The position numbers were made by a program, and so were the translations under genes. From Anaeramoeba ignava (taxonomy: Eukaryota > Metamonada > Anaeramoebidae), in contig JAPDFW010000070.1 in the NCBI GenBank assembly GCA_028826165.1, forward strand, positions 1,433,501 through 1,497,500: a stretch of DNA of 64,000 bases, written 5' to 3'. Positions 1 to 11,439 of this stretch are shown here, one piece after another; position 1 is the stretch's first letter, and every line of letters begins with the position of its first letter. Below the pieces are notes generated by a model. That model was not told the origin of the DNA, ran no database searches, and saw nothing but the letters and a program-made list of their open reading frames with translations.

Positions 1-77
1 TTCAATTAAAAATAATTCAATTAAAAATAATTCAATCAAAAATAATTCAATCAAAAATAATTCAATCAAAAAAAAGT
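1..77. repeat. 15-bp tandem repeat upstream of first gene
   Basis: About five tandem copies of a unit close to TTCAATTAAAAATAA, with T-to-C variants, end directly before the ATG at 78. It continues off the left edge, so the total length is unknown. It would lie in the promoter or 5' leader of the first gene. Confidence 0.7.
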
Positions 78-3000
78 ATGCTTTTATGGGTCTTTGAAAC
101 AAAAAAATTTCAAGATAAAGAAGAATCAACAGTTTTTATTGTGAAAAATACAAAAATTGAAATTTTTAAAATTTCAAGTGATCAAACTGTAAGCAAAAAT
201 AATTTTTTTTTGATTTGAAAAAAAAATTGTTTCAAATATTTATTGAATATATTTTTCCAATAGGTTGAAATTCAAACAAAAAAGGAATATAATTTTTCTT
301 TTCCAAATAAGATTGAACTTATGACAATGGATTTAAAAGAAGAAAAAATAGATGAAGAAAAAGAAGATAATAATAAAAATAATAAAGAAGAAAATAATAA
401 AGAAGAAGATAATAAAGAAGAAAATAAAGAAGAAAATAAAGAAGAAAATAATGAAGATAATAAAGAAGAAAATAATGAAGATAATAAAGAAGAAAATAAA
501 GAAGATAATAAAGAAGAAAATAAAGAAGAAAATAAAGAAGATAATAAAGAAGAAAATAAAGAAGAAAATAAAGAAGATAATAAAGAAGATAATAAAGAAG
601 AAAATAAAGAAGATAATAAAGAAGATAATAAAGAAGATAATAAAGAAGAAAATAAAGAAGATAATAAAGAAGAAAATAATAAAGATAAAGAAGAAGAAAA
701 GAATGAAAATTTGAATTCAATTAAACATTATTTTATTGCAATTAAACAAGATGATAAACCAATCTTGAAATTATATACTAGAAGTAAAATGCAAGCAGTT
801 AATTTTTTTCATATTCTTCTTTCAATTCAAAATATTAGTGAAATTATTGGTGAAAATGAAGTACAAGAAACCATGAAAAAAGAAAATCAATTTATAGGAT
901 TTATCCAAAAAATAATTAATAAATTATTAGAAAACGGTAAAAATTAAAATTAAAATTAAAATTAAAAATAAAATTAAAATTAAAATTAAAATTAAAATTA
1001 AAATTAAAATTAAAATTAAAATAAAAATTAAAATTAAAATTAAAATTAAAATTAAAATTAAAATTAAAATTAAAAATTAAAAATAAAATTAAAAATTAAA
1101 ATTAAAAATTAAAAATTAAAATTAAAATTAAAATTAAAAATTAAAATTAAAATTAAAATTAAAAATAAAATTAAAATTAAAATTAAAATTAAAATTTAAA
1201 TTAGTTTCTGAAACTGCGGATTCTATTTATAAAAAATGTGAAACCATTACTTTTAATTCATCTTTGGGAAAATTCAATTTAACTGAAGAAATCAATCAAG
1301 CAGATCACGAATTGTTATTTAATTTAATGCAATTAATGCTCTCTTTAATTAATCATCCTTTTATTGATGAAGAATTTCAAAATTTATTTATGAATTCTTC
1401 TGATAAAGGTTAATATCTTTTTATTGAATATTTATTTTTTTTTAGAAAAAAATTAATTTTTATTCAAATTTTATTTAGATTTGGTTGAACATTTTAGAAC
1501 GAGATTTTCAAATCAAAACTTAGAATTCCAAAATTTTATCTCTTCTTTTTTTATTTTGCATTATTTATATCTTAATTATTATTTGGGATGGAATAATTTA
1601 AAAATGATTTCTAAAATAATTTCCATTTCATTAAAAATTAAGAAATTTTCAGATTCACAACAAGATCAATTTTCAGCAACTTTATTTCAACAAGAAGTTA
1701 TTTATTTTTTAATTCAAAATGCAAATGTATTTATATTAATTAAAAATAATAATTTATATCAAATATAATTTATATTAATTAAAAATATAATTTATATTAA
1801 TTAAAAATATAATTTATATTAATTAGAAATATAATTTATATTAATTAGAAATATAATTTATATTAATTAAAAATACATTTTATATCAAATATAATTTATA
1901 TTAATTAAAAATATATTTTATATTGAATTAAAAATAATAATTTATATCAATTAAAAATATAATTTATATTAATTAAAAATACATTTTATATTAATTAGAA
2001 ATATAATTTATATTAATTAAAAATACAATTTATATTAATTAAAAATATAATTTATATTAATTAGAAATATAATTTATATTAATTAAAAATATATTTTATA
2101 TTAATTAAAAATAATAATTTATATCAAATATAATTTATATTAATTAAAAATACAATTTATATTAATTAAAAATATAATTTATATTAATTAAAAATATAAT
2201 TTATATTAATTAAAAATATAATTTATATTAATTAAAAATATAATTTATATCAATTAAAAATATAATTTATATTAATTAGAAATATAATTTATATCAATTA
2301 GAAATATAATTTATATTAAAATTTATATCTTGTTTTGATTTAGTCTCTGTTCCCAGAAAAATTCCAACAAATAATTCTCAAGTTTAAAGATAAAATTCCA
2401 CAAAATATTACAAACAATCACATTTCATCAATTATTGATAAAAATATAGAAAAAGAATCAACAAATTTATTAGAACCAAAAATTTCAACTGAAAATTCAA
2501 ATGAAAAAACAGAAAAATTAATAGCAAATGAAAATGAACAAAATCCAAAAACGAAACAAGAAATTTCAAAAGGAATTGAACGAAAAATGGGAGTTGAAAA
2601 ATCAAACACAACATCAAATTTAAATGAAAAAATTGTTGAAATTGAAGTTGATGAAAAAGATAATGGAAGTGATACAGAAATGGAAACTGAACCTAAATAT
2701 TTACTATCTCGTTCAATGCATTTTTTTAGAGGAACTCCTCTTCCACTTCCTCCTCCTCTTATTGATTTTCAAAGTTTTTTGGAAAATAAAGGAAATATTA
2801 ATGAAAAACAAGATGATCAAAAAATGAATAAATTTTTGGATAATCAAAATATTGAATTACAAAATTTTGAAAAATTTAAACAAGCTAATGTTATTGATTC
2901 AAGGTACTTTGTTTTAAAATTTAAATTAAAATTCATTTATAAAATTAAAATTCATTTATAAAATTAAAATTCATTTATAAAATTAAAATTCATTTATAAT

Positions 3001-3671
3001 TAAAATTCAAAAATTAAAATTTAAATTAAAATTCATTTATAAAATTAAAATTCATTTATAAATTAAAATTAAAATTTAAATTAAAATTCATTTATAAAAT
3101 TAAAATTAAAATTTAAAATTAAAATCAAAATTAAAATTAAAATTAAAATTCATTTATAAAATTAAAATTATAATTAAAATTCAAAATTAAAATTAAAAAT
3201 AAAATTAAAATTAAAATTAAAATTAAAATTAAAATTAAAATTAAAATTAAAATTAAAATTAAAATTAAAATTAAAATTAAAATTAAAATTAAAATTAAAA
3301 TTAAAATTAAAATTAAAATTCATTTATAAAATTAAAATTCATTTATAAAATTAAAATTAAAATTAAAATTAAAATTAAAATTAAAATTAAAATTAAAATT
3401 AAAAATTCAATTTAAAATTCAAAATATTTTTAGAGTTATGTTAGAAAATATGTTTGAAGATGTTTGCTTTCGAATTTGTCGAATGAATTTAGAAATTGCA
3501 AACAATCAATATAAAGATAGTGTTTCAGAAAAAATTATTGAAGATTTAGAAGAGAAAAATAAAGGAGCAAAAACTCATCAAGTTACAAAAAGTGTGAGTT
3601 TGAATAGGAAAAAAACTGATTATGTTGAAGTTGAATGGGGAGCGCAAAGATCAACTTCCCTTGTTGATTGA
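78..3671 (+). CDS. Six-exon protein of unknown function with acidic Glu/Asn/Lys insertion
   Basis: Exons 78-188, 264-936, 1205-1408, 1479-1726, 2344-2903 and 3434-3671 join in frame with GT...AG borders to give 677 residues ending in TGA. The N-terminus (MLLWVFETKKF...) and a segment near residues 185-250 (SIKHYFIAIKQDDKPILKLY) look like two halves of one small beta-rich domain, possibly PH-like. They are separated by about 125 residues of Glu/Asn/Lys/Asp low complexity. The middle (residues ~250-430) is hydrophobic and probably helical. Near residue 540 is a proline-rich patch (TPLPLPPPLIDF). The last exon is charged. I do not recognise the family, and the PH-like idea is inference only. The start is the first ATG after the upstream tandem repeat. 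An upstream exon outside the window cannot be excluded. Confidence 0.7.
937..1204 (+). repeat. AAAATT-hexamer-filled intron
   Basis: Intron 2 of the first gene. It opens with GTAAAAATT, closes with AAATTAG, and is almost entirely AAAATT/AAAAATT units. Removing it keeps the frame (phase 1). Confidence 0.75.
1727..2343 (+). repeat. Intron made of ~22-24-bp minisatellite
   Basis: Intron 4 of the first gene is an array of roughly 25 diverged copies of ATAATTTATATTAATTAAAA with one-base variants (AATTAGAAAT, CAATTAAAAAT). It starts GTATTTATATT and ends GATTTAG. Splicing joins the hydrophobic segment ending IQNAN to SLFPEKFQQ in phase 0. Confidence 0.7.
2904..3433 (+). repeat. Intron of AAATTAAAATTC / AAAATT repeats
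   Basis: Intron 5 of the first gene. Its 5' part alternates AAAATTCATTTATA with AAAATT, its middle is a pure AAAATT array, and it ends TTTTTAG. Phase 2 on both sides rebuilds an Arg codon. Confidence 0.7.
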
Positions 3672-5129
3672 AAACAAAATATATTTCAAAAATTTCAATT
3701 TAAAAAAATCTTTCTTTTATTTGATGAGAAAACACTTTCATTTTTTGTTGGAAAATTAAATTCAAAATTTAAATTAAAATTAATATTAAAAATGAATTTA
3801 AAAATGAATTCAAAATTAAAAATGAATTTAAAATCAAATTAAAAATGAATTTAAAAATGAATTTAAAAATGAATTTAAAAATGAATTCAAAATGAATTTA
3901 AAATTAAATTTAAAATTAAAATTAAAATTCATTTATAAAATTAAAATTAAAAATTGAAATTAAAATTAAAAATTGAAATTAAAATTAAAAATGAATTTAA
4001 AAATGAATTTAAAAATGAATTTAAAATTAAAAATGAATTTAAAATTAAATTTAAATTTAAAAATGAAATTAAAAATGAATTCAAATTTAAAAATGAATTT
4101 AAAATTAAAATTAAAAATAAAAATGAAATTAAAATTAAAAATGAATTTAAAATTAAAATTCAAAATGAATTTAAAAATGAATTTAAAAATGAAATTAAAT
4201 TTAAAATTAAAATTAAAATTAAAAATGAATTTAAAAATGAAATTAAAATTAAAATTAAAAATGAAATTAAAAATGAAATTAAAATTAAATTTAAAAATGA
4301 AATTTAAAAATGAATTTAAAATTAAAAATAAATTTAAAATTAAAAATGAATTAAATTTAAAATTAAAAATGAATTTAAAAATGAATTTAAAATTAAAATA
4401 AAAGAATTTAAAATTAAAAATGAATTTAAAATTAAAAATGAAATAAATTTAAAAATTAAAATTAAAATTGAAATTAAAATTAAATTTAAAATTAAAATTA
4501 AAATTAAAATGAATTTAAAAATGAATTTAAAATTAAAATTAAAAATGAATTTAAAAATGAAATTAAAATTAAAAATGAATTTAAAAATAAAAAAGAATTT
4601 AAAATTAAATTTAAAAATGAATTTAAAATTAAAATTAAAATTAAATTTAAAATTAAAAATAAATTAAAAATGAATTTAAAAATGAATTTAAAATTAAAAT
4701 TAAAAATGAATTTAAAAATGAATTTAAAATTAAAAATGAAATTAAAAATTAAAAATGAATTTAAAAATGAATTTAAAATTAAAAATGAATTTAAAAATGA
4801 AATTAAAAAATTATCTTTTCAAAAAACAATTTAATTTTTTTTTTATTTATCAATCTTATAAAATTGAAATGAAGAAAAAAATTTTTTTTTTTTTGGAATT
4901 TTTATTTTGATTTGTTAAAAAAAAATTTAACTGAAAACAAACATTTTTTTGATCAAAAAGAAAAAAAGAAAAAAAAAAGAATAAATTAATGAAAATTAAA
5001 CATCAAAAAAGAAGAAATTTTCATTAAAAAAAAATTAATCAATTCAAATTGTTCTTTGAAAATTAGAAAAGAAAAATTTGTTTAGAAAATTTGAAAAAGA
5101 AAAGAATAAAAAAAAAACGGAAATTTTTG
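3672..5129. repeat. Gene-free spacer with AAATTAAAAATGAATTT repeats
   Basis: This lies between two convergent genes (first gene, +; kinase, -). From about 3760 to 4810 it is a degenerate array mixing AAATT, AAAATGAATTT and AATTCAAAATG units. Open frames here (Lys-Leu-Lys-Met or Phe-Asn runs) are translations of the repeat on both strands and not genes. The rest is A/T homopolymer runs. I see no RNA gene. Confidence 0.7.
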
Positions 5130-7476
5130 TCATTTCTTTCTAAAAAATGCAAAAAAACCTTTCTTTTTTTTCTGTTGAATTTTTTGATTTGAATTTTTGG
5201 ATTTTTCTTTTTCTTTTTCTTTTTCTTTTTCTTTTTCGTTTTCTTTTTCGTTTTTTTTGTGATTGTTTTCTTTTTCAATTATTTTATGATTGTTTTGTGT
5301 TTCTTGAATAATATTTCCTTTTAATTTTTCTAATTCGTTTGAATTATCTTTTTGTTGAAAATTATTTGAAAGAGAATTTTTTTGAGGATTTAATTTAAGA
5401 ATAATTTCATCAGATAAACCTTTAGTTTCTTGAAAAAGCAAAAAAAATAAAAATAAAAAAATTTTTTTTTGGAATTCGGGAAAATTTTTTTGGAAAAATA
5501 AGAATAAATTTGGAATAAATTTTGAAAATGAAAAAATTAACAAACCTTGTTCTGTAAAATTAAATAAAGGAGGTAAAGCATTTCCATTTGGAAGACGAGA
5601 ATTTGGATCACGCAAATCATCAAAGAAAGAATGAGCACAAGCAGGAAGTGGATGAATTCTCTTTTGAGGTGAATATTTTAATAATTTGGAAATTAAATCA
5701 ATGGCTTCATTTGGTGTATCTTTCGGGAAAATTTTGCTAAATTTTTGTTTGGTGAATTGGGGAAGTCTTGATGTAATTGAATTAGGATTCATTTTTTCTA
5801 TTTGTTTTTTTGTTGGTGTTCCTAAAACTCGAATTATTTCTAAAAATTGCATCATAGAATTTTCTCCGACAAATAATGGTTTTCCGATAAATAATTCTGC
5901 AATAATACATCCGCATGACCATAAATCTTTTGAAATTATAAAAAATGAATATTTTTTAATATTTTTTAATATTTTTTAATATTTTTTATTTTCTTTTAAA
6001 TTAACCAATTGATGTTGTATAATCAGTTGAACCAAGTATCAATTCAGGTGCTCTGTAAAATCTTGAACAAATATAAGCTATATTTGGTTCTCCTTTTATT
6101 AAAATTTTTGCACTACAAAATGGAAAAAAATTTTAATTTTAATTTTATAAATGAATTTTAATTTTAATTTTATAAATGAATTTTAATTTAAATTTTATAA
6201 ATGAATTTTAATTTTAATTTTAATTTTAATTTTATAAATGAATTTTAATTTTAATATTAATTTTAATTTTAATTTTAATTTTAATTTTAATTTTAATTTT
6301 AATTTTAAATTTTAATTTTAATTTTAATTTTAATTTTAATTTTAATTTTAATTTTAATTTTAATTTTAATTTTAATTTTAATTTTAATTTTAATTTTGAT
6401 TTTAATTTTAATTTAAATTTTAATTTTAATTTTAATTTTAATTGGAATTTGGAAAAGGTTTAAAAAAGTGATATGATAATTGCTAATAAAAACTACCTTC
6501 CAAAATCACAAAGCTTTAAAACACCAGTTTCTGGATTAACAAGAAGATTTTGGGGTTTAATATCTCTATGACAAATTCCAAGCAGATGAATATAATTTAC
6601 AGAACGTAAAAGTTGGTATGAAAAAATTTGAAAAAAATTGATTTGAAAAAAATTGATTTGAAAAAAATTGATTTGAAAAAAATTGATTTGAAAAGATTTA
6701 TTTCGGTTTTTTTTGTTTAATCTAAGTTACTTTAATCCATGTTAATGGAATTTGTTTTCTTTGTTGAAAAAATTGTTTTGAAAAGTAATGAATTGTTTGT
6801 GGAATGTGTTCTAAAACGAGATTTAAATATACATCTTGTTTCTAAATGCATTAAATAAATAATTTTAATTTTAATTTTAATTTTAATATTAATTTTAATA
6901 TTAATTTTAATTTTAATTTTAATTTTAATTTTAATATTAATTTTAATATTAAAATTAATATTAATTTTAATTTAATTTTAATTTTAATTTTAATTTTAAT
7001 TTTAATTTTAATTTTAATTTTAATTTTAATTTTAATTTTAATTTTAATTTTAATTTTAATTTTAATTTTAATTTTAATTTTAATTTTAATTTTATTTTTA
7101 TTTAAATTTTAATTTTAAATTTAAAATGAAAAATACATTTTTTTCTGAATGTTTTGATCTACAATTATTATCAGTTGTATAAAAGAAATCATTCATTTTA
7201 ACAATATTAAAATGATCCAAAAGTTTCATAATTGATAATTCTCGATTCTTTTATTAGAAAAAAAGTTTCAAAATTTTTTTCAGTTTTTTTTTTTTTGAAT
7301 TATTTTTTATTTAGTTTAATTACTTTATAATTTGGATCTTGTAAAACTTTTTTAATTGCAACAATTTCATTTGTTTGAATTACACAAGCTTGATAAACAA
7401 TTCCAAATGTTCCTTTAGCAATTTTTTTAGTTGCTCGATATTTTGGAGATGAATGAGTAATTTTAGAATTTGACAT
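5130..7476 (-). CDS. GSK3: Glycogen synthase kinase 3 (GSK3/shaggy family)
   Basis: Ser/Thr kinase of the CMGC group, 430 residues. Exons on the minus strand: 7324-7476, 7137-7247, 6731-6841, 6497-~6627, 6006-6112, 5546-5926, 5130-5428. Visible motifs: glycine loop [16 protein letters not shown] (catalytic Lys42), [20 protein letters not shown] (Asp147), DFGSAK (Asp166), and [11 protein letters not shown] with Tyr182 in the place of human GSK3-beta Tyr216. Arg53, Arg146 and Lys171 match the three basic residues that bind the priming phosphate, so primed-substrate recognition should be kept. The late kinase lobe [13 protein letters not shown] and [16 protein letters not shown] is typical of GSK3. 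The C-terminal tail is family-atypical, rich in Lys-Glu repeats and ending [13 protein letters not shown]. Two oddities: no AG acceptor is visible before exon 4, and the last intron has a length divisible by three and no stop. I am confident of the family. Confidence 0.93.
5429..5545 (-). other. Last GSK3 intron, 117 nt, stop-free and in frame
   Basis: GTTTGTTAATT...TTTTTCAAG on the minus strand. It encodes a Phe/Leu-rich stretch ([18 protein letters not shown]...) with no homology to GSK3, and lies exactly between NFTEQ and ETKGLSDE. Because it is 39 codons with no stop, retention would insert a hydrophobic segment after the kinase domain. I treat it as an intron. Confidence 0.7.
6113..6496 (-). 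repeat. GSK3 intron filled with AAAATT hexamers
   Basis: The intron between the exon ending in the DFG motif and the exon starting SAKIL. On the + strand it reads as TTTTAA/ATTTTAATTTTA arrays with ATAAATGAATTTT interruptions. Donor GTAG and acceptor TTGTAG on the minus strand; phase 2 restores the Ser of DFGS. Confidence 0.75.
6842..7136 (-). repeat. GSK3 intron filled with AAAATT hexamers
   Basis: The intron after SKHSEKN, opening GTATTTTTC and closing TGCATTTAG on the minus strand. Most of it is TTTTAA-type hexamer repeat with ATATTAATTTTA variants in its 5'-most part on the + strand. Confidence 0.75.
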
Positions 7477-9802
7477 TTTTTATCAAAAAAAAAAAATAAA
7501 AAAATAAAAAAATAAATGAAAAAAGAAAAATGAAAAAAAATGAAAAAAATGAAATTGGAAAAATCAAATTTTAAAATTGAAATGTTTTTTAAATTTAATT
7601 TTAATTATTTTTTAAATTTAATTATAAATTATTTCTTAATTTAATTATTATAAAAAATTAAATAAAATTTTTAATAAATTATAAATAAAAAATGAAAATA
7701 GAATTAAATATAAATTTAAATTGAAATGTTTTTTAAATTTAAATTTAATTATTTTTTAAATTTAATTATAAATAATTTTTTAATTTAATTATTATAAAAA
7801 ATTAAATAAATTTTTTAATAAATTATAAATAAAAATTGAAAATAGAATTAAATATAAATTTAAATTGAAATGTTTTTAAATTTAATTTTAATTATTTTCT
7901 AAATTTAATTATAAATAATTTCTTAATTTAATTATTATAAAAATTAAATAAAATTTTTAATAAATTATAAATAAAAATTGAAAATAGAATTAAATATAAA
8001 TTTAAATGGAAATGTTTTTAAATTTAATTTTAATTATTTTCTAAATTTAATTATAAATAATTTCTTAATTTAATTATTATAAAAAATTAAATAAAATTTT
8101 TAATAAATTAAAAATAAAAATTGAAAATAGAATTAAATATAAATTTAAATTGAAATGTTTTTAAATTTAATTTTAATTATTTTTAAATTTAATTATAAAT
8201 TATTTCTTAATTTAATTATAATAAAAATTAAATAAATTTTTAATAAATTATAAATAAAAATTGAAAATAAATTAAATATAAATTTAAATTGAAATGTTTT
8301 TAAATTTAATTTTAATTATTTTTAAATTTAATTATAAATTATTTCTTAATTTAATTATAATAAAAATTTAAATAAATTTTTAATAAATTATAAATAAAAA
8401 TTGAAAATAGAATTAAATATAAATTTAAATTGAAATGTTTTTAAATTTAATTTTAATTATTTTTAAATTCTTATAAATAATTTCTTAATTTAATTATTAT
8501 AAAAATTAAATAAATTTTTAATAAATTATAAATAAAAATTGAAAATAGAATTAAATATAAATTTAAATTTAATTATTTTTAAATTTAATTTGAAATGTTT
8601 TTAAATTTAATTATAAATAATTTCTTAATTTAATTATTATAAAAATTAAATAAAATTTTTAATAAATTATAAATAAAAATTGAAAATAGAATTAAATATA
8701 AATTTAAATTTAATTATTTTTAAATTTAAATTTAATTATTTTTAAATTTAATTATAAATTATTTCATAATTTAATTATTATAAAAATTAAATAAATTTTT
8801 AATAAATTATAAATAAAAATGAAAATAGAATTAAATATAAATTTAAATTGAAATGTTTTTAAATTTAATTTTAATTATTTTCTAAATTTAATTATAAATT
8901 ATTTCTTAATTTAATTATTATAAAAATTAAATAAAATTTTTAATAAATTATAAATAAAAATTGAAAATAGAATTAAATATAAATTTAAATTGAAATGTTT
9001 TTAAATTTAATTTTAATCATTTTTAAATTTAATTATAAATTATTTCTTAATTTAATTATTATAAAAATTAAATAAATTTTTAATAAATTATAAATAAAAA
9101 TTGAAAATAGAATTAAAATATAAATTTAAATTTAATTATTTTTAAATTTAATTTGAAAATATTTTTAAATTTAATTATAAATAATTTCTTAATTTAATTA
9201 TTATAAAAATTAAATAAATTTTTAATAAATTATAAATAAAAATTGAAAATAGAATTAAATATAAATTTAATTTGAAATGTTTTTAAATTTAAATTTAATT
9301 ATTTTTAAATTTAATTATAAATAATTTCTTAATTTAATTATTATAAAAATTAAATAAAATTTTTAATAAATTATAAATAAAAATGAAAATAGAATTAAAT
9401 ATAAATTTAATTTGAAATGTTTTTTAAATTTAATTTTAATTATTTTCTAAATTTAATTATAAATAATTTCTTAATTTAATTATTATAAAAAATTAAATAA
9501 AATTTTTAATAAATTATAAATAAAAATTGAAAATAGAATTAAATATAAATTTAATTTGAAATGTTTTTTAAATTTAAATTTAATTATTTTTTAAATTTAA
9601 TTATAAATTATTTCTTAATTTAATTATTATAAAAAATTAAATAAAATTTTTAATAAATTAAAAATAAAAATTGAAAATAGAATTAAATATAAATTTAATT
9701 TGAAATTTAAATAAAATTGGTAAAATGACACAAAAATAAAATTTAAAAAATTTTTCATTTTTTTTTTTTCATTTTTTTTATTTTGTTTTAATTTGAAATA
9801 AA
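7477..9802. repeat. AT-only satellite array, period about 141 bp, about 15 copies
   Basis: After a short A-rich leader (7477-7565), from about 7566 to 9713 a single unit is repeated head to tail. The marker GAAAATAGAATTAAATATAA (or a near variant) recurs near 7694, 7838, 7980, 8124, 8263, 8403, 8537, 8682, 8821, 8961, 9099, 9246, 9382, 9528 and 9672, a mean spacing of about 141 bp. Other conserved parts of the unit are AAATTATTTCTTAATTTAATTATTAT and TGAAATGTTTTTAAATTTAATTT. Neighbouring copies differ by small indels. No open frame of note and no flanking target-site duplication were seen. It separates the GSK3 5' end from the V-ATPase subunit gene. Confidence 0.85.
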
Positions 9803-10301
9803 ATGGTAGAAGCACTTGATGGACTTAAATATGGTTCACTTATATTTGCAATAATATTAATAGCAGCAATGTTAATAGTTCCATGGTTTACAAAAGATAA
9901 AAAGTAAAAAAATTAAAAATTATAAATTAAAAAATTATAAATTAAAAATTTAATTTAAAAATTATAATGATTCATTCTTTTTATTATTTTATTTTTTTAC
10001 TTTAGATTAACAATTTTATTAATTGTTTTAACAATAGCTTGCATGTATATCATGTAAATTGATGATTCATCAAGTTTTTTCTTTAAAAAATCAAATCCAA
10101 AAATTGAAAAAAAAAATAACAAAAAATTTTTTTTAATTTTTCTTTTAAAAAAATAAATTCAAAAAATTATTTCCACAAACAAAAAAAAATAATCAAACCT
10201 TCTTTGAATAATATTAATATAATAAATCTTTATTTAGGTGGTGTGTGGTTTATATGTCGCAAATGTTTATTGTTGATATCACTCAGCCAATTAAAGAATA
10301 G
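9803..10301 (+). CDS. V-type proton ATPase subunit e (VMA9/ATP6V0E family)
   Basis: Small two-helix subunit of the membrane V0 sector of the vacuolar proton pump. Three exons, 9803-9903, 10006-10053 and 10238-10301, join in phases 2 and 2 to give 70 residues ending in TAG. The first membrane segment is GSLIFAIILIAAMLIVPWF, and the loop TKDKK separates it from the second, LTILLIVLTIACMYIMWCVVY. The PWF after helix 1, the Trp in helix 2 and the polar-Gln segment after it (SQMF) follow the layout of known subunit e proteins. The tail (VDITQPIKE) is shorter than in animals. Family size is normally about 70-80 residues, which fits. Each internal exon boundary depends on my splice calls. The consistency of frame and topology makes them likely. 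Confidence 0.72.
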
Positions 10302-10581
10302 CCAATAAAAAATGTTGATACTTTTCGCATTTTTTTTTTCTTTATTAAAAAAAAAATTATTATAACTTTTTCTCATTAATTTTGTTTCCAATTTTCTTAA
10401 CAATTTTGAATCTGAATCTTGATCCTTTTAAGAAGTTTTATTCTTTTAAAAAAAAAAAATCAGAAATAACTTTTTTTCTTTTGATTTTTTTTCAAATTTA
10501 AAAATTAAAATTAAAAATTAAAAATTAAAATTAAAAATCATTTTTTCTTTTTTTTTTATTAATTTTTCCGTTTAAAAAAAA

Positions 10582-11346
10582 ATGATAGATTTAAAAAAAT
10601 TTATAGGAATGCAAACAATAGAAGATTTTGAGAATAATTCCCAATTATTTAATGAATATTGTAGTCTTCCAAAAATAAAAAGTTTAATAACTTTTTTAAT
10701 TGGATCAGAAGAATGTGGAAAAACTTCTCTACTTTTATCTTATTCCTGCAGTTATATTGAAGAAAAGGAGATGGATAATCAAAAGAACACATCTCAGCAA
10801 GAAAGTTTATCTGAATATCAAGTCATATTTATGTGTCAGAGAGAGAAAATGGAAGGATCTTTTCCTTTATTTTTTCAAAATCATATTTCAAGTGAAAAAA
10901 CTTTATCAAAAATCAAAATTATCTACATAAAGAATTATAAAAATATCCTCGAATATTTTCTTGCAATTAATCTCGACGCTTCAAATTATAGGAACTCCTT
11001 GTTTATTATTGATGATTTTTCAAGTTATTTTACCCCAAAAAAAGATGATGATTTGTTTATTAAAATTCTTTCTTTAATTCAAAATGAAATTTTTCATCTC
11101 AATTCATTGGCTTTAATAAGTGCGGAAAAGGAAAAAATTCCGCATGAATCCATATATTCTCAATTTGTATCTTCCATTTTGCAAATTAAATCTTGTCAAA
11201 ATATCAATCAAAATGAAGATAAATCAAAAATTCATTTTCAGTTAACTTTTTTCAATCAAGAAATTGAAATTTCTTTATTTTATTGTGTAGATTTTAAACA
11301 AAAACTTTGTTTTTGGACAAATATTTACTCTAAATTAATAAAATAA
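10582..11346 (+). CDS. Small RecA-like P-loop ATPase, SWSAP1-like
   Basis: A single exon of 254 residues ending in TAA. Walker A is GSEECGKTSL (residues 41-50) and Walker B is SLFIIDDF (139-146, with paired Asp). Between them is a strand-helix segment IKIIYIKNYKNILEYFLAIN, followed after Walker B by a helix and LALISAEKE. This order, the length and the short RecA core resemble SWSAP1, the Rad51-paralog-like partner of the SWIM-domain protein SWS1/ZSWIM7 in homologous recombination. That assignment is by overall pattern only. A generic RadA/RecA-like or Elp6-like ATPase is the alternative. No DNA-binding domain is visible. The start is the first ATG after an A-rich leader. Confidence 0.5.
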   Translation: MIDLKKFIGMQTIEDFENNSQLFNEYCSLPKIKSLITFLIGSEECGKTSLLLSYSCSYIEEKEMDNQKNTSQQESLSEYQVIFMCQREKMEGSFPLFFQNHISSEKTLSKIKIIYIKNYKNILEYFLAINLDASNYRNSLFIIDDFSSYFTPKKDDDLFIKILSLIQNEIFHLNSLALISAEKEKIPHESIYSQFVSSILQIKSCQNINQNEDKSKIHFQLTFFNQEIEISLFYCVDFKQKLCFWTNIYSKLIK

Positions 11347-11439
11347 CTCATGAATTTATTTGAAAAAAGAGAAAAAAAAAAACTTTAAATAAAAATTTTA
11401 ATTGAAAAAATATTCATTTTTTTCTTCTTTTATTTAAAA

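Noticed and set aside
319-720. Minus-strand Tyr/Leu/Phe frame and a second + frame (Lys-Ile) over the acidic tract
   Set aside because: Both are alternate-frame readings of a GAA/AAT/AAA repeat inside exon 2 of the first gene.
3954-4401. Lys-Leu-Lys-Met and Phe-Asn open frames on both strands
   Set aside because: They translate a simple AT repeat with no start context or conserved domain.
7566-9713. CRISPR array reading of the regular satellite
   Set aside because: Units are contiguous near-identical tandems without unique spacers, in eukaryotic DNA.
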